NCBI RefSeq assembly: GCF_019711655.1
Contig: NZ_JAIGNU010000002.1
Coordinates: forward strand, 62,001 to 126,000
Source of the DNA: Qipengyuania mesophila
GTDB taxonomy: Bacteria; Pseudomonadota; Alphaproteobacteria; Sphingomonadales; Sphingomonadaceae
Reading direction: 5' to 3'
DNA: 64,000 bases
The notes below the pieces were generated by a model. The model did no database searches. It worked only from the letters and a program-made list of their open reading frames with translations, and was not told where the DNA came from. Position numbers and translations under genes: made by a program. Shown here in pieces: positions 33,662-45,066 of this stretch. Numbering within the stretch: the first letter of the stretch is position 1; the number at the start of each line of letters is the position of its first letter.

Positions 33662-34234
33662 CTACTCGGCTAAATCCAGCGCCCGGTGAAAAGTATAGGA
33701 GAGCGTGATCTGCTCCACCCCCTTCATATTGGGATCGTCGAGCGCCTTGGGATCGACGTAGTAGAGCACCGGCATGCGCACTTCCTGACCCGGCTCGAGC
33801 ACCTGCTCGGTGAAGCAGAAGCACTGGATCTTGTTGAAATAGGCGCCCGCCTGTTCGGGCTCGACATTGAAGGTCGCGGTGCCGGTGATGCGCTCGTCCG
33901 AATTGTTCTTCGCGATATAGATCGCCATGTCGCGCTGGCCGATCGTGACCGTGTCGGTGGGATGCTCCGGGTGGAAGGTCCAGGGCATGTCCGACGCGGT
34001 ATTGCCGTCGAAGCGGATCGAGATCGTTCGCGCGGCCGCGCTGTCCGCGAAGCGGGCGGCCCGAGCGGCGTCGCTTTCGCTGGCGACCTGGGTGGTACCG
34101 GCAAAGCCGGTGACCTGGCAGAACATGCGATAGAGCGGGACTGCGGCAAAGCCGAGCGCGAGCATGCCGAGCGCCATCAGCACGGCGAACACCGCGGTGC
34201 GGTTCTTGCGCATGTCGAGGGTCGATGCACTCAT
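33662..34234 (-). CDS. ctaG: Cytochrome c oxidase assembly protein CtaG (Cox11)
   Basis: 190 aa. One N-terminal span (TAVFAVLMALGMLALGFAAVPLYRMFCQVTGF) with the conserved YRMFCQ-x-TG-x-GGT-like segment, then a periplasmic domain with the copper motif KIQCFCFTEQVL (C-x-C) and EVRMPVLYYVDP. It delivers copper to the CuB site of subunit I. ATG 34234; a GTG 12 bp upstream is less likely. Follows the 39-aa gene by 8 bp. Confidence 0.94.
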   Translation of the reverse strand: MSASTLDMRKNRTAVFAVLMALGMLALGFAAVPLYRMFCQVTGFAGTTQVASESDAARAARFADSAAARTISIRFDGNTASDMPWTFHPEHPTDTVTIGQRDMAIYIAKNNSDERITGTATFNVEPEQAGAYFNKIQCFCFTEQVLEPGQEVRMPVLYYVDPKALDDPNMKGVEQITLSYTFHRALDLAE

Positions 34235-34242
34235 GTCCGGCC

Positions 34243-34362
34243 TCACATCCGCGCGATGGTGATCACGTAGAACAGGACTGCCAGAAACAGCAGGATGCCG
34301 CCAACCACAAGGTTGCGGCTCTTCTGGCGACGACGGTATTCGGCTTCTTCTTCGGGGGTCAT
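34243..34362 (-). CDS. 39-aa single-span membrane protein in the cta operon
   Basis: [20 protein letters not shown]... is 39 aa: an acidic/basic N-terminus and one membrane helix ([19 protein letters not shown]). Its ATG overlaps the ctaB stop (ATGA). Tiny single-span proteins in this position (sometimes called CoxF) are common in alphaproteobacterial oxidase operons; the function is not established. An alternative ATG 9 bp upstream would add three residues. Easy to miss because of its size. Confidence 0.85.
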   Translation of the reverse strand: MTPEEEAEYRRRQKSRNLVVGGILLFLAVLFYVITIARM

Positions 34363-35291
34363 GCGATCCATCCGTTGTTGGCCAGCGCCCGGTCCACCAC
34401 CAGCGCGGCGAACAGGGCGAAAAGGTAGATGATGCTGAAGCCGAACAGGCGCTTCTCGGGCTTCATCGTGTCGGTCTCCCCGGTCTGCCGGAAGGCGACG
34501 GGAAGCGAAAGCGCAAGGAAGGCAAGCGACAGTGCGAGCGCCGCAATACCGTAGACATAGCTCGTCCCGCCGATGAACCAGGGCGCGGCGGCGACCGGCA
34601 CCAGCAGCACGGCATAGGCGAATATCTGGCGGCGGGTCGATTTCTCGCCCTTGACCACCGGCATCATGGGTATGCCGACATTGGCGTAATCGGTCTTCAC
34701 GAACAGCGCGAGCGCCCAGAAATGCGGCGGCGTCCACATGAAGATGATCAGGAACAGCAGCACCGGCATCAGCGTGATGTGGCCGGTCACCGCGACCCAG
34801 CCGATCAGCGGCGGAAAGGCCCCCGCCCCGCCGCCGATGACGATATTCTGCGGCGTGCGCGGCTTGAGCCAGATGGTGTAGACGACGGCGTAGTAGAGGA
34901 TCGACAGGGCCAGAATCCCGGCCGAGAGCCAGTTGACGCCCAGCCCCATGATCACCACCGAGGCGGCCGAGATCAGCACGCCGAAATCGCGCGCGTCGGT
35001 GCGCTGCAGCCGTCCGGCAGGCAGCGGCCGCTTGCTGGTCCGTTTCATGCCGGCGTCGAGATCGGCTTCCCACCACTGGTTGAGCGCCGCCGCCCCGCCC
35101 GCGCCCAGCGCGATGCACAGGATGGCGGTAAAGCCGAGCACGGGATGGATGCTGCCGGGCGCGGCGAGCAGGCCGCACAGGCCGGTGAAGATCACCAGGC
35201 TCATCACGCGCGGCTTCGTCAGCGCAAAGAAATCGCGCCAGTCGGCAGGCAGCTGGGTTGGAACGGTCTGGGTCATGGAATCGGGCGCCAT
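34359..35291 (-). CDS. ctaB: Protoheme IX farnesyltransferase (heme O synthase)
   Basis: 310 aa UbiA-superfamily membrane enzyme. [25 protein letters not shown] at the start, the Asp motif [25 protein letters not shown], and the later conserved [31 protein letters not shown] are diagnostic. It farnesylates heme B to heme O, needed for heme a of this oxidase. Start at 35291 or 35276; neither has a strong Shine-Dalgarno. Placed 8 bp after the epoxide-hydrolase-like gene. Confidence 0.95.
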   Translation of the reverse strand: MAPDSMTQTVPTQLPADWRDFFALTKPRVMSLVIFTGLCGLLAAPGSIHPVLGFTAILCIALGAGGAAALNQWWEADLDAGMKRTSKRPLPAGRLQRTDARDFGVLISAASVVIMGLGVNWLSAGILALSILYYAVVYTIWLKPRTPQNIVIGGGAGAFPPLIGWVAVTGHITLMPVLLFLIIFMWTPPHFWALALFVKTDYANVGIPMMPVVKGEKSTRRQIFAYAVLLVPVAAAPWFIGGTSYVYGIAALALSLAFLALSLPVAFRQTGETDTMKPEKRLFGFSIIYLFALFAALVVDRALANNGWIA

Positions 35292-35299
35292 ATAGGGCG

Positions 35300-36259
35300 T
35301 CAGAGACGCTTTAGCCAGTCAATCAGGAGGCGATTCACTTCTTCCGGGCGTTCCTGCTGCGTCCAGTGGCCGACGCTATCTAGAATATGACCTTCGGCCT
35401 TGGGTGCGAAGAGCTTCACCAGCGCGACGGGGTCATCGACCGCGCCGAACAGGAAGGTCGCCGGATCGCGCGTCCCGCCAATGAACAAGGCAGGCTGTTC
35501 GATCAGCTTGCCCGCCCACCCCTGCAGCCATTTATAGTCCGCTTCGTGGTTGCGATAGCGGTTGAGCGGGCCGCGGAAGCCCGATGCCTTGAACTCGGCT
35601 TCGTAGAAATCGAGGTCGTCCTCGGTGAGCCAGGAAACGGGTTCGGGATCGGGCAGCCCTTCGAGGAAACTCGCGCCGAGCGGCTTGTTCCAATAATCGC
35701 CCGGCGGCACGTCGCCGCTGATCGAGTACATCATCCGCTGAACGAAATCGCGCGGGTCCTTCTCCGCTTCCGCCTCGGCGACGCCGGGTTCCTGGAAATA
35801 TTCCTGGTAGAAGAACCGCCCCTGGCTGGTGAAATGCTCGCGGAACACCTCGGTGAAGGGCCTGGAGGGCACGCCCGCGAAGGGCACCGAAAGCCCGGCC
35901 ACCGCGCGAAAATCCTCGGGATGGGTGAGCGCCGAGTTCCACACGATCGGCGCCCCCCAGTCGTGGCCGATCAGTATGGCGGGTGTGTCGGGAGAAAGGG
36001 CTTTGCGCAGGCCCACCAGGTCGCCGACGATGTGCTCCATCGCATAGGCATCGACCGGTTCGGGCTTGTCCGAGCCGCCATAGCCGCGCACGTCGATGGC
36101 GCAGGCGGTGAAACCGGCGTCAGCGACGGGGCCGATCTGGTGGCGCCAGCTGTACCAGCTTTCGGGAAAGCCGTGGACCATGATGGCGAGCGGCCCTTCG
36201 CCCTCCACGGCACAGCGCAGGCTGACCTCACCCGTATCGATCGTGCGCATTCGCGGCAT
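35300..36259 (-). CDS. Epoxide hydrolase-like alpha/beta hydrolase inside the cta locus
   Basis: 319 aa. [14 protein letters not shown] is the oxyanion region; the nucleophile is Asp100 in [11 protein letters not shown], and the catalytic His is in [13 protein letters not shown]. An Asp nucleophile with HGFPES points to soluble epoxide hydrolases or dehalogenases, not esterases. ATG 36259 is chosen because GAGGGG stands about 9 nt upstream; the ATG at 36280 abuts the T-run of the ctaD terminator. It interrupts the usual ctaD-ctaB order and is the only non-respiratory gene there. Substrate unknown. Confidence 0.86.
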   Translation of the reverse strand: MPRMRTIDTGEVSLRCAVEGEGPLAIMVHGFPESWYSWRHQIGPVADAGFTACAIDVRGYGGSDKPEPVDAYAMEHIVGDLVGLRKALSPDTPAILIGHDWGAPIVWNSALTHPEDFRAVAGLSVPFAGVPSRPFTEVFREHFTSQGRFFYQEYFQEPGVAEAEAEKDPRDFVQRMMYSISGDVPPGDYWNKPLGASFLEGLPDPEPVSWLTEDDLDFYEAEFKASGFRGPLNRYRNHEADYKWLQGWAGKLIEQPALFIGGTRDPATFLFGAVDDPVALVKLFAPKAEGHILDSVGHWTQQERPEEVNRLLIDWLKRL

Positions 36260-36287
36260 TGGCTCATTCCCCTCGGACATGAAAAAA

Positions 36288-36313
36288 CGGCCGGTCCACC
36301 ATGGGACCGGCCG
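36288..36313 (-). terminator. Rho-independent terminator after ctaC-ctaD
   Basis: CGGCCGGTCC (36288-36297) pairs perfectly with GGACCGGCCG (36304-36313) around a 6-nt loop. On the minus strand a run of six T (36282-36287) follows directly. A strong intrinsic terminator 33 bp after the ctaD stop, sealing ctaCD from the downstream assembly genes except by read-through. TCTTTTC on the other side makes it partly symmetrical. Confidence 0.9.
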
Positions 36314-36345
36314 CTCTTTTCTGTCCAGTCTTTCGACCGCTCGCG

Positions 36346-38088
<1,743 letters not shown>

Positions 38089-39117
38089 TTAAGCGGCCGG
38101 TGCGGCGGGGGCCGCTTCGGCTTCGGCGCCTGCCGCATCCTCGGCCGGTGCAGCCGCGGGAGCCGCGTCCTCGGCGCCGGCGACCGTGCCGCCCTGCGCC
38201 AGGACCCAGGCGTTGTACTGATCCATCGGCAGCGCTTCGACCGCGATCGGCATATAGCCGTGGCGCGCGCCGCACAGTTCCGAACACTGGCCGTAATAGA
38301 CGCCGGGCTCGTCGATGAAGAGCAGCTTCTCGTTGAGGCGTCCGGGGACGGCGTCGAGCTTGAACCACAGGCTCGGCACGGCGAAGGAGTGGATCACGTC
38401 GGCCGCGGTGGTCTGCAGGCGGATCGGCACGCCGGCGGGGACGACCATGCGGTTGTCGACCGCCAGCTGGTGCGGCTCGCCACGGGCGTCGGCCTCTTCC
38501 TTGGTCAGCATGTTCGAGACGACTTCGAAGTCGCCGTTGTCGGGATAGGAATAGCCCCAGTACCACTGATAGCCGGTCGCCTTGATGGTAATCGCGTCCT
38601 TCGGCGGCGTCTTGTACTGCGCGCTCAACAAGCCGATCGAGGGGATCGCGATGCCCAGCAGCACCAGCGCCGGAACCACCGTCCACACCACTTCGATCAG
38701 CGTGTTGTGGCTGGTCTTCGACGGCACCGGATTGGCGCGCTTGTTGAACTTGAGGATCACCCAAACGAACAGCGCGAGGACGAAGATGCTGATGATCGCC
38801 ATGACCCAGACGAGGCCGATGTGCAGCGCATTGGCCTGATGGCCGATCGGCGAGTACTGCGGTTGGACGTCGATGCCCTTGGCAACCGGCATGCCCTTGC
38901 CTTCGGTCGGCTTCATCGGCGTGTAGCCACCCGAACCCGGGCCAACATCCGCGCTCGAAGCATCGGCGGCTGCGGCCGGGTCGGCCTGCTCGATCTGCGC
39001 GGTCGCGTCGGCGGCGTCCTGCGCCATCGCGCCCTGTGCGCCGAAAGCCAGCATCGCGGCCATCGCCAGGCTGGCGACAATCCGGTGGAACCCGTTGAGG
39101 GAGCCGAGAATTTTCAT
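38089..39117 (-). CDS. ctaC: Cytochrome c oxidase subunit II
   Basis: 342 aa. Signal peptide (cleavage near MAQ, residue 32), a low-complexity acidic Ala-rich stretch, two spans (about 99-124 and 143-165), then the CuA domain. CuA ligands: His243, Cys278, Glu280, Cys282, His286 and Met289 (CSELCGARHGYM). The aromatic patch YQWYWGYSYP for cytochrome c electron entry is present. The C-terminus has an Ala/Glu-rich tail. First gene of the oxidase operon; ATG 39117 opens the signal peptide. Divergent from pyrE (212 bp). Confidence 0.97.
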   Translation of the reverse strand: MKILGSLNGFHRIVASLAMAAMLAFGAQGAMAQDAADATAQIEQADPAAAADASSADVGPGSGGYTPMKPTEGKGMPVAKGIDVQPQYSPIGHQANALHIGLVWVMAIISIFVLALFVWVILKFNKRANPVPSKTSHNTLIEVVWTVVPALVLLGIAIPSIGLLSAQYKTPPKDAITIKATGYQWYWGYSYPDNGDFEVVSNMLTKEEADARGEPHQLAVDNRMVVPAGVPIRLQTTAADVIHSFAVPSLWFKLDAVPGRLNEKLLFIDEPGVYYGQCSELCGARHGYMPIAVEALPMDQYNAWVLAQGGTVAGAEDAAPAAAPAEDAAGAEAEAAPAAPAA

Positions 39118-39329
39118 CGTCTTGGCACTCTTTCGTGTCGTGTCTTCGTCGGGGCCTCTTGCCTCTGCGCATTCCGCGTGCACGGCGGAACGCACCCCTG
39201 TGGCAGGGCCCGATTGCGCCCGCCCTATAGGCAGGGATTGCGCCAGCCTCAAGCGGGTGGCGGATAAAAATGTGCAAGCGCCTTTGCCTCTTGCGCAAAT
39301 GCGCGCGAGGCGCTTTGGACGCACGGACC

Positions 39330-39911
39330 ATGACCGACGATGAAATCCTCCACGAGTTCCGGGCCAGCGAAGCGCTGCTCGAAGGCCACTTCAAGCTCTC
39401 GAGCGGGCGCCACAGCGGCCACTATTTGCAATGCGCGCGCGTGTTGATGAACCCGGAGCGTGCCGGGCGCCTCGCCTTCGCGCTCGCCCAGAAGATCCCG
39501 CGCGACATCCGCAGCCAGATCGAGGTGGTCGTCAGCCCGGCGATGGGCGGGATCATCATCGGCCAGGAATTGGGCCGTGCTCTGGGCAAGGACGCGATGT
39601 TCCTCGAACGACCCGAGGGGACCTTCCACCTGCGGCGCGGCTTCCGGCTGGAACCGGGTGCCAAGGTGCTGATGGTCGAGGACGTCGTCACCACCGGCCT
39701 CTCCAGCCGCGAAGCGATCGAGGCCGTCGGGCGCGAGGGCGGCGAGGTGATCGCGGAAGTCGCGCTGGTCGACCGCTCGAATGGCGAGGCCGACCTCGGC
39801 GTACCCTTCTTCCCGCTGGTCGACATCAACTTCCGGACCTACGCCGAGGACGAATTGCCCGCCGAGCTGGCCGCCGTCCCGGTGACCAAGCCGGGGAGCC
39901 GCGCCGCTTGA
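39330..39911 (+). CDS. pyrE: Orotate phosphoribosyltransferase
   Basis: 193 aa. PRPP-binding motif [13 protein letters not shown] (113-125), with [19 protein letters not shown] near the start and [17 protein letters not shown]. It makes OMP from orotate and PRPP. ATG 39330 gives the family N-terminus; the longer frame starting at 39270 is not used. The stop overlaps the TTG start of pdxJ. First gene of pyrE-pdxJ-(98 aa)-acpS-lepB. Confidence 0.95.
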   Translation: MTDDEILHEFRASEALLEGHFKLSSGRHSGHYLQCARVLMNPERAGRLAFALAQKIPRDIRSQIEVVVSPAMGGIIIGQELGRALGKDAMFLERPEGTFHLRRGFRLEPGAKVLMVEDVVTTGLSSREAIEAVGREGGEVIAEVALVDRSNGEADLGVPFFPLVDINFRTYAEDELPAELAAVPVTKPGSRAA

Positions 39912-40648
39912 GCGAGCGCCTTCGCCTCGGGGTCAATATCGACCACGTCGCGACGATCAGGAACGCGCGCGGCGGCGATCATCCCGACCCGGTGCGCGCG
40001 GCGGAAATCGTCGCAGCGGTCGGTGGCGACGGGATCACCGCGCATCTGCGCGAAGACCGCCGACACATCCGCGACGACGACCTCAAGCGCATCCGGGCGG
40101 CGACCGACCTGCCGCTGAATCTCGAAATGGCCGCGACCGAGGAGATGCTCGCGATCGCCCTAGCCCACCAGCCGCACGCCGCCTGCATCGTCCCCGAAAA
40201 GCGCGAGGAACGCACCACCGAGGGCGGGCTCGATGCCGCCGGCCTCCACAACCAGCTCGCCCCGATCGTCTGGAGACTTGCCGACAACGGCATCCGCGTC
40301 TCGCTGTTCATCGAGGCCAGCGAGCGGCAACTCGAGGCCGCCGAGCGCCTGCGCGCTCCGGTGGTCGAATTCCACACGGGCGAATATGCCCACGCCGGAC
40401 TCGATGGCGACAGGGATCGCGAGGCGAAGGAGCTCGACCGTATTGCGGCCATGTCCAGGTTGGCGCGGGAGATGGGGATCGAGCCGCACGCCGGCCACGG
40501 CCTCACCTATGACAACGTCAAGCCGATCGCCGCCATACCCGAGCTCGCCGAGCTCAATATCGGCCACTATCTCGTCGGCGAGGCGGTGTTCGTCGGGCTC
40601 GAGGCGGCGGTCCGCCGGATGCGCCAGCTGATGGACGAGGCGCGATGA
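39908..40648 (+). CDS. pdxJ: Pyridoxine 5'-phosphate synthase
   Basis: 246 aa TIM barrel: [64 protein letters not shown] and [28 protein letters not shown]. It condenses deoxyxylulose phosphate with amino-acetone phosphate in the DXP-dependent vitamin B6 route. The start is TTG 39908 (overlap with the pyrE stop as TTGA), preceded by GGGGAG at 39893-39898 with 9-nt spacing; no ATG or GTG precedes the conserved start. Rare start plus coupling may set its level below PyrE. Confidence 0.93.
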   Translation: MSERLRLGVNIDHVATIRNARGGDHPDPVRAAEIVAAVGGDGITAHLREDRRHIRDDDLKRIRAATDLPLNLEMAATEEMLAIALAHQPHAACIVPEKREERTTEGGLDAAGLHNQLAPIVWRLADNGIRVSLFIEASERQLEAAERLRAPVVEFHTGEYAHAGLDGDRDREAKELDRIAAMSRLAREMGIEPHAGHGLTYDNVKPIAAIPELAELNIGHYLVGEAVFVGLEAAVRRMRQLMDEAR

Positions 40649-40941
40649 CCGAAGCTACCCAAGCGAGCATCTGGGCCTACCGGATCGCCTTCATCGCGGC
40701 TGTCGTGCCCCTGGCCTACTGGCTTCTCGTGACCTTCTACGCCGTGTTCTTCTTCGGCATTGCTCCTGCCTGGGCGCTGCCCCTCGCCATCGTGGCGTGC
40801 GGGGTGCAGATCGTCGGCCTGAGCGTGGCGAAGGGGGAGATGGCGAGCGGTGCGATCGTCACGGCGACAAAGCGCGCCGCGTCGCATGCCGTCGGTTTCT
40901 GGTCGATTACGATCGCCTTCGTCTTGCTGGCATGGAAGTAG
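40645..40941 (+). CDS. Uncharacterised 98-aa membrane protein
   Basis: 98 aa with three hydrophobic stretches: [48 protein letters not shown] is nearly continuous, and the C-terminal [18 protein letters not shown] forms another. Probably an inner-membrane protein. The ATG overlaps the pdxJ stop (ATGA) and acpS starts 4 bp later, so it belongs to the operon. No family recognised. Confidence 0.75.
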   Translation: MTEATQASIWAYRIAFIAAVVPLAYWLLVTFYAVFFFGIAPAWALPLAIVACGVQIVGLSVAKGEMASGAIVTATKRAASHAVGFWSITIAFVLLAWK

Positions 40942-40945
40942 CATC

Positions 40946-41347
40946 ATGATCATCGGCCTCGGCTCCGACCTCTGCAATATCGAGCGCATCCAGAATTCGC
41001 TCGACCGCTTCGGCGAGCGGTTCGAAAACCGCGTCTTCACCGATATCGAACGCGCCAAGGCGCGACGCCGCCCCTTCACCATCGCCGGCACCTACGCCAA
41101 GCGCTTCGCCGCGAAGGAAGCCTTCTCCAAGGCGGTCGGCACCGGCTTTCGCCGCGGCGTGTTCATGAAGGACATCGGCGTGGTCAATGCCCGCTCGGGT
41201 GCACCGACGCTGGCGTTGACCGGCGGGGCGGCGATCGTACTTGCGGAAATGGTGCCGCAAGGCCATGAGGCGCGCATTCATCTTACCCTCACCGACGATC
41301 ATCCATGGGCCCAGGCCTACGTCATCATCGAGGCCCTACCCAAGTGA
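40946..41347 (+). CDS. acpS: Holo-[acyl-carrier-protein] synthase
   Basis: 133 aa. The N-terminal [14 protein letters not shown] has the magnesium Asp8, and [16 protein letters not shown] (Glu near 58) is the second signature. It transfers 4'-phosphopantetheine to ACP. Normal length. Overlaps the lepB start (GTGA) and follows the 98-aa gene closely. Confidence 0.95.
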   Translation: MIIGLGSDLCNIERIQNSLDRFGERFENRVFTDIERAKARRRPFTIAGTYAKRFAAKEAFSKAVGTGFRRGVFMKDIGVVNARSGAPTLALTGGAAIVLAEMVPQGHEARIHLTLTDDHPWAQAYVIIEALPK

Positions 41348-42222
41348 CCAGCGGCGCCACGGCATTGAACAAGTCCCCTGAAACCGAATCCGACAAGAAG
41401 GTCGACTGGATCGCGGAAATCCGCGGCCTTGCGCTGATGCTGCTGGCGGTCTTCGCCTTTCACAGCTTCGTCGCCAAGCCATTCTACATCCCGTCGGAAT
41501 CGATGATGCCCAACCTGCTGGTCGGCGACAGGTTGATCGTCAGCAAGTATCCCTATGGCTGGAACTGGAGCTCGATCAGCTTCCATCTCGCCCCGCGCGG
41601 GCAATGGAGACTATTCGGCGGAACCCCCGAATATGGCGACATCGTCATCCCCGTGCATCCCGAGAAGGACGAGGATTACATCAAGCGCGTCGTAGCTCTT
41701 CCGGGCGACCGACTCGCGGTCCGCAATGGCCAGATCATCCTCAACGGCACGCCGGTCGAACAGAAGGTCGAACCCGCGCTCGACCTGCCGCTCGATGCCA
41801 ATTCGCGCTGCGACGGCTTCGGTTTCGACGATTTCCGTGCGGAAACTGCCGCCGGCAAGCGCGTCTGCCGCGTGCCGGTGTTGCGCGAAACGCTGCCCAA
41901 TGGTGCGACCTATCTGGTGATCGACCATCAAAACCAGGAACTCGACAACTTCCCCGAAATCACCGTGCCCGACGATGCCGTCTTCGTCATGGGCGACAAT
42001 CGCGACCATTCCGCCGACAGCCGAGAACTCAACAATTCGCGCGGCCTGCTCGGTCCCGTACCGCTCGAGAACATCGGCGGACGGGCCGAATTCATCACCT
42101 TCTCGCTCGACGGCACGACCACGCTGAACCCGATCAGCTGGTGGACCAGCCTGCGCGAGGGACGGGCGTGGTCGACCCTGCGCCCTGCCATCGCGGAACG
42201 AAAAGCCGCTCCCGAGCGCTAG
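41344..42222 (+). CDS. lepB: Signal peptidase I
   Basis: 292 aa, GTG start at 41344 overlapping acpS. One N-terminal span ([22 protein letters not shown]), catalytic Ser53 in [12 protein letters not shown], Lys114 in [16 protein letters not shown], and [14 protein letters not shown] near 220. It cleaves Sec/Tat signal peptides at the inner-membrane surface. In many relatives rnc and era follow lepB; here an AI-2E transporter follows. Confidence 0.95.
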   Translation: MTSGATALNKSPETESDKKVDWIAEIRGLALMLLAVFAFHSFVAKPFYIPSESMMPNLLVGDRLIVSKYPYGWNWSSISFHLAPRGQWRLFGGTPEYGDIVIPVHPEKDEDYIKRVVALPGDRLAVRNGQIILNGTPVEQKVEPALDLPLDANSRCDGFGFDDFRAETAAGKRVCRVPVLRETLPNGATYLVIDHQNQELDNFPEITVPDDAVFVMGDNRDHSADSRELNNSRGLLGPVPLENIGGRAEFITFSLDGTTTLNPISWWTSLREGRAWSTLRPAIAERKAAPER

Positions 42223-42244
42223 GGCTCTGAAACAGGGGACGCGC

Positions 42245-43357
42245 ATGGCCGAAGAGACACAGGGCAGCACCAACCAGGATCTCGGCACCAGCCCTTCGCG
42301 GATCAACAACCCGCGCATCCGCCATGAAATATCGCGTGCAATCGTGTGGGTCGCGGTCGTCGGCACGGTCGCGCTGGCGGTGTGGATCGCACGCCCGCTG
42401 CTGGTGATCTTCGGAGCGATGGTTTTCGCCTCGATGATCGATGGCGGCGCGCGCCTGCTGGGCCGCGCGCTCTCGATCAGGCGCAGCTGGCGCGTCGCCA
42501 TCGTCCTCGCCGCAACGGTCTCCTTCATGCTCTGGCTCGGCTATTTCGCCGGTTCGACGATCTCGCAGGAAGCCGCCCAGTTCCCCGCCATCGTCGAGCG
42601 CCAGCTTGGCGAGCTGTTCGCCTGGGCCCGTGCCCAGGGCTTCCAGATCGACCAGTCGCAACTGCAGAATTACCTCGGCAATATCGGCAGCGGGATCAGC
42701 ACCGTCACCAAGGCGCTCGGAGGGATTCTGGGCAGCGCGGCGACGATGCTGCTCATCGTAGTGATCGGCATCTATGTAGCAGTTGACCCACAGCTCTACG
42801 AGCGCGGGGTCGCCTGGATGCTACCGCGTGAACAGCGCGACCGGTTTTACGTCACGACCGCGCGCATGGGCCAGACCATGCGACGGCTGATGGCCGGCCG
42901 CCTGCTCGGCATGGTGGTCGAAGCGCTGTTCACCTATCTCATGCTGGCGGTGGTCGCCCCGCTGATCGGCATCGGCGTGGTGCCCATGGCCGCCCTGCTT
43001 GCAATCCTCACCGGCCTGCTCGCCTTTGTCCCCAATCTCGGCGCGATCATCTCGGGTGCGCTGATGGTGCTGGTCGGATTTTCGGGCGGGGTCGAGATGG
43101 GGATCTACACCATCTTCGTCTATTTCTTCGTCCAGAACTTCGACGGCTATATCGTCATCCCCATGATCGCCAAGAAGACCGTGGATCTGGCCCCGGCGCT
43201 GGTGCTCGCCTTCCAGCTGATCATGGGCATATTGTTCGGCATCCTCGGCCTGTTTCTTGCCGATCCGCTGCTGGCAATGATCAAGGTCGCGCTCGAACGC
43301 CGGGCCGAACAGGCGGATGAAAACACTTCGGGAGAAGCGGTCGGCCATGGCGCGTAA
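42245..43357 (+). CDS. AI-2E family transporter
   Basis: 370 aa with about eight membrane segments. VIFGAMVFASMIDGGARLL, VVAPLIGIGVVPMAALLAILTGLLAFVPNLGAIISGALMVLV and QNFDGYIVIPMIAKKTVDLAPALVLAFQLIMGILFGILGLFLADPLLAMIKV are family signatures. The family includes AI-2 exporters and Na+/H+ antiporters; no evidence picks between them. ATG 42245, 22 bp after lepB; its end overlaps the DUF3089 start by 11 bp. Confidence 0.9.
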   Translation: MAEETQGSTNQDLGTSPSRINNPRIRHEISRAIVWVAVVGTVALAVWIARPLLVIFGAMVFASMIDGGARLLGRALSIRRSWRVAIVLAATVSFMLWLGYFAGSTISQEAAQFPAIVERQLGELFAWARAQGFQIDQSQLQNYLGNIGSGISTVTKALGGILGSAATMLLIVVIGIYVAVDPQLYERGVAWMLPREQRDRFYVTTARMGQTMRRLMAGRLLGMVVEALFTYLMLAVVAPLIGIGVVPMAALLAILTGLLAFVPNLGAIISGALMVLVGFSGGVEMGIYTIFVYFFVQNFDGYIVIPMIAKKTVDLAPALVLAFQLIMGILFGILGLFLADPLLAMIKVALERRAEQADENTSGEAVGHGA

Positions 43358-44591
43358 GTTCCTCTACTTCATCGCGGTCTGCATCGTGCTGGGCATCGCG
43401 GGAGCAATCGCCCTGTCGATCTGGTCGCGCGAGTTGACCGAGATCGCCTTCGTTCCGCGCGGCGAGTTCGTCGAGCAGGAACCGCTCGCGGCAAACGCCT
43501 ATCAGGATCCTGCGATGTGGTACTCGCGCCCCGGCATCGGGCCGAGCGATCCTGCGCGCTACCAGCCCGCGATCGCCGAGAGTGCACCCGACCCGGCTGA
43601 GCAGGACGCTTCGCCCGAGGCTCCGGCTGCCGAGCAAAGCCTCGATGCACCCGCTCCTACCGCAACCCTCGGCTCGCGCGCCGGCGAAGCGGCCGAGCCT
43701 GACGCGCTGCCGAAGTTCGCCGTCTTCTTCGTTCCCCCGACCAGCTACACCAAGGGCGCGCTGGGCGACTGGAATGCAGCACTGAACGATGCCGATACAG
43801 ACCGCCTCGCCGCGGTGTTCCTGCGCGGCCTTGCCAGCCCCTTCAACCGGGCCGACGAGCTGTGGGCGCCCAAGTACCGCCAAGCCGCGGTCGGTGCCTT
43901 CCTGACCGACAAGCCCGAGGCGACCATGGCGATCGATGCCGCCTATGCCGACGTCGCGCAGGCCTTCGAATATTTCCTTTCGAGCGTTGGTCCTGACAAG
44001 CCGATCGTCCTCGCAGGCCATAGCCAGGGATCGACCCATATCCTGCGGCTGCTGCGCGAGAAGGTGGCCGGAACGCCGATCGAGGCGCGCATCGCTGCCG
44101 TGTATGCGCCGGGCTGGCCGATCTCGGTCGAGCACGATTTGCCCGCCTTGCCCGTGCCCGCCTGCGCCGCACCGAACCAGGCCGCATGCCTCGTCGCCTA
44201 TGCGAGCTTCGCCGACGATGGGGATGCAGGTCAGTTACTGCGCCGCTACGCCGCAACGCCGGGATTGGACGGCGAACCGCGCGGCGAAGACGATCCGATC
44301 GTTTGCGTCAATCCGCTGACCGGCGTGAGCGGCGGTTCGGCGGAGGCTTCCGCCAACCTCGGCACGCTGCTCCCGAGCAAGAACCTCGCCACTGCAGAGC
44401 TTGTGGCGAAGGCGGTGCCGGCCCGCTGCGATGCGCGCGGCCTGCTGCGGATCGGGGATCCGCCGGAACTGGGCCCCGGAGTCCTTCCTGATGGCAACTA
44501 TCACGTCTACGACATTCCGCTGTTCTGGAAGAACCTGCAGGAGGACGTCATCGCTCGAGTGAAGGCATGGACGGCGGCACACGCATCGTAA
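43347..44591 (+). CDS. DUF3089 alpha/beta-hydrolase-fold protein
   Basis: 414 aa. N-terminal signal anchor (residues 4-26), then a 60-residue acidic/Ala-Pro insertion (about 75-120) that looks disordered. The core has FAVFFVPPTSYTKGALGDWNAAL, the nucleophile elbow G-H-S226-Q-G (LAGHSQGSTHIL), and VYDIPLFWKNLQEDV at the end, all DUF3089 features. A membrane-tethered serine hydrolase with unknown substrate. ATG 43347; it overlaps AI-2E upstream and ruvX downstream (25 bp). Confidence 0.86.
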   Translation: MARKFLYFIAVCIVLGIAGAIALSIWSRELTEIAFVPRGEFVEQEPLAANAYQDPAMWYSRPGIGPSDPARYQPAIAESAPDPAEQDASPEAPAAEQSLDAPAPTATLGSRAGEAAEPDALPKFAVFFVPPTSYTKGALGDWNAALNDADTDRLAAVFLRGLASPFNRADELWAPKYRQAAVGAFLTDKPEATMAIDAAYADVAQAFEYFLSSVGPDKPIVLAGHSQGSTHILRLLREKVAGTPIEARIAAVYAPGWPISVEHDLPALPVPACAAPNQAACLVAYASFADDGDAGQLLRRYAATPGLDGEPRGEDDPIVCVNPLTGVSGGSAEASANLGTLLPSKNLATAELVAKAVPARCDARGLLRIGDPPELGPGVLPDGNYHVYDIPLFWKNLQEDVIARVKAWTAAHAS

Positions 44592-45055
44592 CCGACAATG
44601 CGCTAGCCTACGGCGATGTGCTGCCCGATGGCGGCGCGCTGCTCGGGCTCGACCTCGGCACCAAGACGATCGGTGTCGCCACCTGCGATGCCGGATGGCG
44701 TTATGCAACGGCCGGCAAGACCATCGCGCGCAGCAAGTTCACCAAGGATTGCGGGGCCTTGCGCGCCATCGTTGCCGAGCGTTCGATCAAGGGCGTGGTG
44801 ATCGGCCTGCCGCGCAACATGGACGGGAGCGAAGGGCCGCGCGCGCAAGCGAGTCGCGCCTACGCCCGCAACCTCGCCCAATCGCTCGATCTGCCGGTAC
44901 TGCTGTGGGACGAACGCTGGTCGACCTCGAGCGCCGAATCGGCGATGATCGGGCAGGACATGAGCCGGGCGAAACGCGCGGACAAGATCGACAGCCATGC
45001 TGCGGCGGTAATTCTGCAGGGCGCGATAGACGCGTTGGCGGGCGGCGGGCTATAG
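44567..45055 (+). CDS. ruvX: RuvX/YqgF RNase H-like resolvase, 16S pre-rRNA maturation
   Basis: 162 aa. RNase H fold with the first acidic residue in LGLDLGTKTIGVA (Asp29), VVIGLPRNMDGSEGPRA, and LWDERWSTSSAESAM plus DKIDSHAAAVILQGAID for the remaining acids. YqgF is essential for 16S rRNA 5'-end processing in E. coli. The N-terminal ~22 residues precede the domain and overlap the DUF3089 coding end; a later start is possible. Confidence 0.92.
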   Translation: MDGGTRIVTDNALAYGDVLPDGGALLGLDLGTKTIGVATCDAGWRYATAGKTIARSKFTKDCGALRAIVAERSIKGVVIGLPRNMDGSEGPRAQASRAYARNLAQSLDLPVLLWDERWSTSSAESAMIGQDMSRAKRADKIDSHAAAVILQGAIDALAGGGL

Positions 45056-45066
45056 TCGCAGCCGCC

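Noticed and set aside
39172-39190. TTCCGC-N7-GCGGAA inverted repeat upstream of ctaC
   Set aside because: Only 6-bp arms in a GC-rich gap; no -35 or -10 pattern around it, so not distinguishable from chance.
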